Shown here: piece by piece, positions 60,187 to 64,000 of the stretch
Numbering within the stretch: the stretch's first letter is position 1
Layout of the letters: each line of letters starts with the position of its first letter
NCBI RefSeq assembly: GCF_020447315.1
Contig: NZ_JAJADQ010000004.1
Coordinates: 248,001-312,000 of the forward strand
Length of the DNA: 64,000 nt
Reading direction: 5' to 3'
Source: Hymenobacter nitidus
GTDB lineage: Bacteria; Bacteroidota; Bacteroidia; Cytophagales; Hymenobacteraceae
The notes under the pieces: generated by a model
Told to the model about the DNA's origin: nothing
Databases searched by the model: none
The model's input: only the letters and a program-made list of their open reading frames with translations
Position numbers and translations under genes: made by a program

Positions 60187-60306
60187 GCAGAAGAGGAAAG
60201 CAAGGTAATGGCGCGGGCACAGCCGCCGGCAGCAAACTAGCAAGTAAGCCGGGAAGAGGAAAGAATGTTATGTGCTGCGGCGGAATAAGTGGAGTCGTAG
60301 AACGCA

Positions 60307-60340
60307 AAAAGAGCGAAACGACTCGTCGTTTCGCTCTTTT
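60307..60340 (-). terminator. Terminator of the sdh operon
   Basis: Perfect 15-bp arms aaaagagcgaaacga (60307-60321) and tcgtttcgctctttt (60326-60340) with a 4-base loop. It follows sdhB on the minus strand by 20 bases. Confidence 0.93.
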
Positions 60341-60360
60341 CAAGCTTCGAAACCAAGCGC

Positions 60361-61146
60361 TTAGGCCAGATTGTTCGACGTAGCTTTGGCCGAGAGGAAT
60401 TCGCGGTTCAGGATGGCAATATTCTCCAGAGAAATGCCAACGGGGCATTCCGCGGCGCAGGAACCAATGTTGGAGCAGGCACCAAAGCCTTCCTTATCCA
60501 TCTGGGCAACCATGTTCTCCACGCGGGTTTTGCGCTCTACTTTGCCCTGGGGCAGCAACGCCAGTTGCGACACCTTGGCCGAAACGAACAGCATAGCCGA
60601 AGCGTTTTTGCAGGCCGCCACGCAGGCGCCGCAACCGATGCAGGTAGCGGCTTCAAAGGCCCGGTCGGCAATGTCCTTGGGCACCGGTATTTCGTTGCCG
60701 TCGGGTACGCCACCGGTGTTTACGCTCACGTAGCCACCAGCCTGAATAATCCGGTCGAAAGCCGAGCGGTCCACGCTGAGGTCTTTGTTTACGGGGAAGG
60801 CACTGGCGCGCCAAGGCTCGATGGTGATAGTGTCGCCATCCGAGAACTTGCGCATGTGCAACTGGCAGGTAGTGGTTCCCGCCTCGGGGCCGTGGGCGCG
60901 GCCGTTGATGAACAGGTTGCACGAGCCGCAGATACCCTCGCGGCAGTCGTGGTCGAAAGCTACGGGCTCATCACCGCGGCGCAGCAGGTCTTCGTTCAGT
61001 ACGTCCAGCATCTCCAGGAAAGACATTTCAGGGGAAATGTCTTTTACCTGGTAATCAACTATTTGACCTTGAGTGGTGCGGTTTTTCTGCCGCCACACCT
61101 TCAGGGTGAGATTCATTGGTTTGGCATTCGGGTTACTTCCAGCCAT
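60361..61146 (-). CDS. sdhB: SdhB, succinate dehydrogenase/fumarate reductase iron-sulfur subunit
   Basis: A 261-residue three-cluster protein. The [2Fe-2S] ligands are C68, C73, C76 and C94; the ferredoxin domain has C169, C172, C175 (CIGCGAC) and C179; the third set is C224, C230 and C234 ([12 protein letters not shown]). It passes electrons from the flavoprotein to the quinone site. It has the Bacteroidota/epsilon-type layout of the B-type enzyme. It is last in sdhC-sdhA-sdhB, with a 99-base gap after sdhA that contains short GTAGTGAG-type repeats. Confidence 0.97.
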   Translation of the reverse strand: MAGSNPNAKPMNLTLKVWRQKNRTTQGQIVDYQVKDISPEMSFLEMLDVLNEDLLRRGDEPVAFDHDCREGICGSCNLFINGRAHGPEAGTTTCQLHMRKFSDGDTITIEPWRASAFPVNKDLSVDRSAFDRIIQAGGYVSVNTGGVPDGNEIPVPKDIADRAFEAATCIGCGACVAACKNASAMLFVSAKVSQLALLPQGKVERKTRVENMVAQMDKEGFGACSNIGSCAAECPVGISLENIAILNREFLSAKATSNNLA

Positions 61147-61245
61147 GGTATTTCAAGAGAATTGAGTAGTGAGGATTGGGTAGTGAGCAATGGAAAAACA
61201 ATGTGCCGCGCGGCAGGATTCCCACCGCGCAGCACCCCGTCCTCA

Positions 61246-63180
<1,935 letters not shown>

Positions 63181-63200
63181 CGATTGAACGAGGTTAGGAT

Positions 63201-63872
63201 TTATTTAAAAAAGTAGAAGTACAAGGGCATCGATGCGAAGCCGGCCGCCACGAGGACCGAGAAGGCATAGCCCACGAACTTAATAGCCGGCGTGTACTTG
63301 CGGTGGTTCAAGCCCAACGTCTGGAAGGCACTGCGGAAGCCGTGTACCAAGTGGTACCCCAGGGCCACCTGAGCGGCAACGTAGAGAATTACATACCAGA
63401 GCTGCTTGAAAGAAGTAGCTACCAGCGTGTAGAGGTCGTCGTTGTTGTTGATATCCGGATCCAGCTCGCCGAAACGGGCGCGGTAGAAGAAATTGTATAA
63501 ATGCACCAACAGGAAGATCAGGATGATGGTGCCCAGCAGGCCCATGTTGCGCGACTGCCAGGGGCTGTTCTGCTCGGCGTGGTCCGTCACGTAGCCGTTG
63601 CCGCGGGCCGTCTTGTTGCGCCGGGTCAGCACAAACGACTCGTAGATGTGAAAGCCGAAGCCCAACACCAGCACCCATTCTACGGTGCGGATAATCGGGT
63701 TGGTACCCATGAAGTGGGAATACACGTTGAACGCCTGCCCACCATCATCTTTGAACAACTGCAGGTTGCCAATCAAATGGACAACCAAAAAGGAGCACAG
63801 AAACAGGCCCGTAATGGACATGATAATCTTGCGGCCAATGCTACTGGAAAACGTCTTACTGATCCAACTCAT
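63201..63872 (-). CDS. sdhC: SdhC-type cytochrome b subunit
   Basis: A 223-residue membrane anchor with five hydrophobic segments. Histidines suitable for two b hemes occur at [32 protein letters not shown] and [17 protein letters not shown]. It is a single large cytochrome b subunit (B-type enzyme) with no SdhD, as in Bacteroidota and Bacillus. It binds quinone and anchors SdhAB. It is the first gene of the operon; a clear promoter lies upstream. Confidence 0.94.
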   Translation of the reverse strand: MSWISKTFSSSIGRKIIMSITGLFLCSFLVVHLIGNLQLFKDDGGQAFNVYSHFMGTNPIIRTVEWVLVLGFGFHIYESFVLTRRNKTARGNGYVTDHAEQNSPWQSRNMGLLGTIILIFLLVHLYNFFYRARFGELDPDINNNDDLYTLVATSFKQLWYVILYVAAQVALGYHLVHGFRSAFQTLGLNHRKYTPAIKFVGYAFSVLVAAGFASMPLYFYFFK

Positions 63873-63912
63873 AGGAGCTACTGGTGGTTTTGAAACGGTC
63901 GGTTGTATCGGT

Positions 63913-63943
63913 CAAAGGTACATGCCGACCATGTACTAAACAA
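63913..63943 (-). promoter_or_regulatory. sdh promoter with palindromic operator in the spacer
   Basis: On the minus strand: -33 TTG (63943-63941), 20-nt spacer, perfect -7 TACCTTTG (63920-63913), ~40 bases before the sdhC ATG. The spacer holds a perfect inverted repeat GTACATG-N5-CATGTAC (63918-63936), in the place where a dimeric regulator would block RNA polymerase. Nothing further was recognised from 63944 to the window end. Confidence 0.65.
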
Positions 63944-64000
63944 TCCGAATTAGCGTTAACTGGGGTGGTGAATCAATCTTGGGTTAAACCCGTTAGAGTT

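Noticed and set aside
61147..61245. GTAGTGAG-type short repeats between sdhA and sdhB considered as a CRISPR-like or regulatory array
   Set aside because: Only two or three irregular copies with no spacer regularity; better described as simple-sequence spacer.

Overview
This window looks like a chromosomal segment of a GC-rich member of the Bacteroidota, most likely Cytophagales close to Hymenobacter. The reasons are the -33/-7 type promoters (TTG, 18-21 nt, TAnnTTTG) seen before several genes, the three-subunit Bacteroidota-type succinate dehydrogenase, bacillithiol-type BshB1, PD40/OmpA proteins, an MbnP/di-heme peroxidase pair, a CrtZ/CrtW carotenoid set, and a division/cell-wall (dcw) cluster with mraZ at its head and no murF or ddl. 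Genus-level placement is inference from gene content, not from a database search. No rRNA, CRISPR array, prophage or insertion sequence was seen; one tRNA (Leu, CAA) is present.

Layout. 1-2.4 kb: a truncated OmpA/PD40 envelope protein and an unknown protein. 2.4-6.0 kb (minus): bacillithiol deacetylase BshB1, a flavin-dependent monooxygenase and an ATP-grasp ligase. The last two form an operon behind a well-conserved SAM-I riboswitch with its own promoter, which ties an unassigned ATP-grasp/monooxygenase pathway to sulfur or methionine status. 6.1-10.9 kb: SGNH hydrolase, dicarboxylate symporter, universal stress protein, short-chain dehydrogenase. 11.0-15.1 kb: a compact locus with a short DxDD-motif terpene-cyclase-like protein, a UbiA-type prenyltransferase and a GT4 glycosyltransferase, possibly an undescribed (glyco)terpenoid or prenyl-lipid pathway. 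15.3-22.4 kb: tRNA-Leu, hscB, small monooxygenase, SAM hydroxide adenosyltransferase, phoH, GNAT, comEC, enoyl-CoA hydratase.

22.5-30.0 kb: carotenoid region (crtZ, a CarH-like B12-type MerR regulator, an ECF sigma factor, crtI, crtB, a small secreted protein, ispH, crtW). It covers precursor supply, phytoene synthesis and desaturation, ring hydroxylation and ketolation, plus two candidate regulators, but no lycopene cyclase is in the window. 30.1-33.8 kb: TPR histidine kinase, LytTR response regulator and an unknown protein. 33.9-37.2 kb (minus): a likely copper or heavy-metal operon (HYC_CC_PP-type protein, TonB receptor, HMA protein).

37.4-54.1 kb: the complete dcw operon mraZ-rsmH-ftsL-like-ftsI-murE-mraY-murD-ftsW-murG-murC-ftsQ-ftsA-ftsZ, preceded by three TGGTN repeats at exact 10-nt spacing overlapping the promoter (a probable MraZ operator) and closed by a perfect terminator. 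murC carries a heptanucleotide tandem repeat inside its coding sequence. 54.1-60.2 kb: small lipoprotein, di-heme peroxidase, ClC channel, a second di-heme peroxidase (MbnH-like) with its MbnP-like partner and a Cys-rich small protein, then an FMN reductase. 60.3-63.9 kb: sdhC-sdhA-sdhB, whose promoter has a perfect 7-bp inverted repeat between the -33 and -7 elements.
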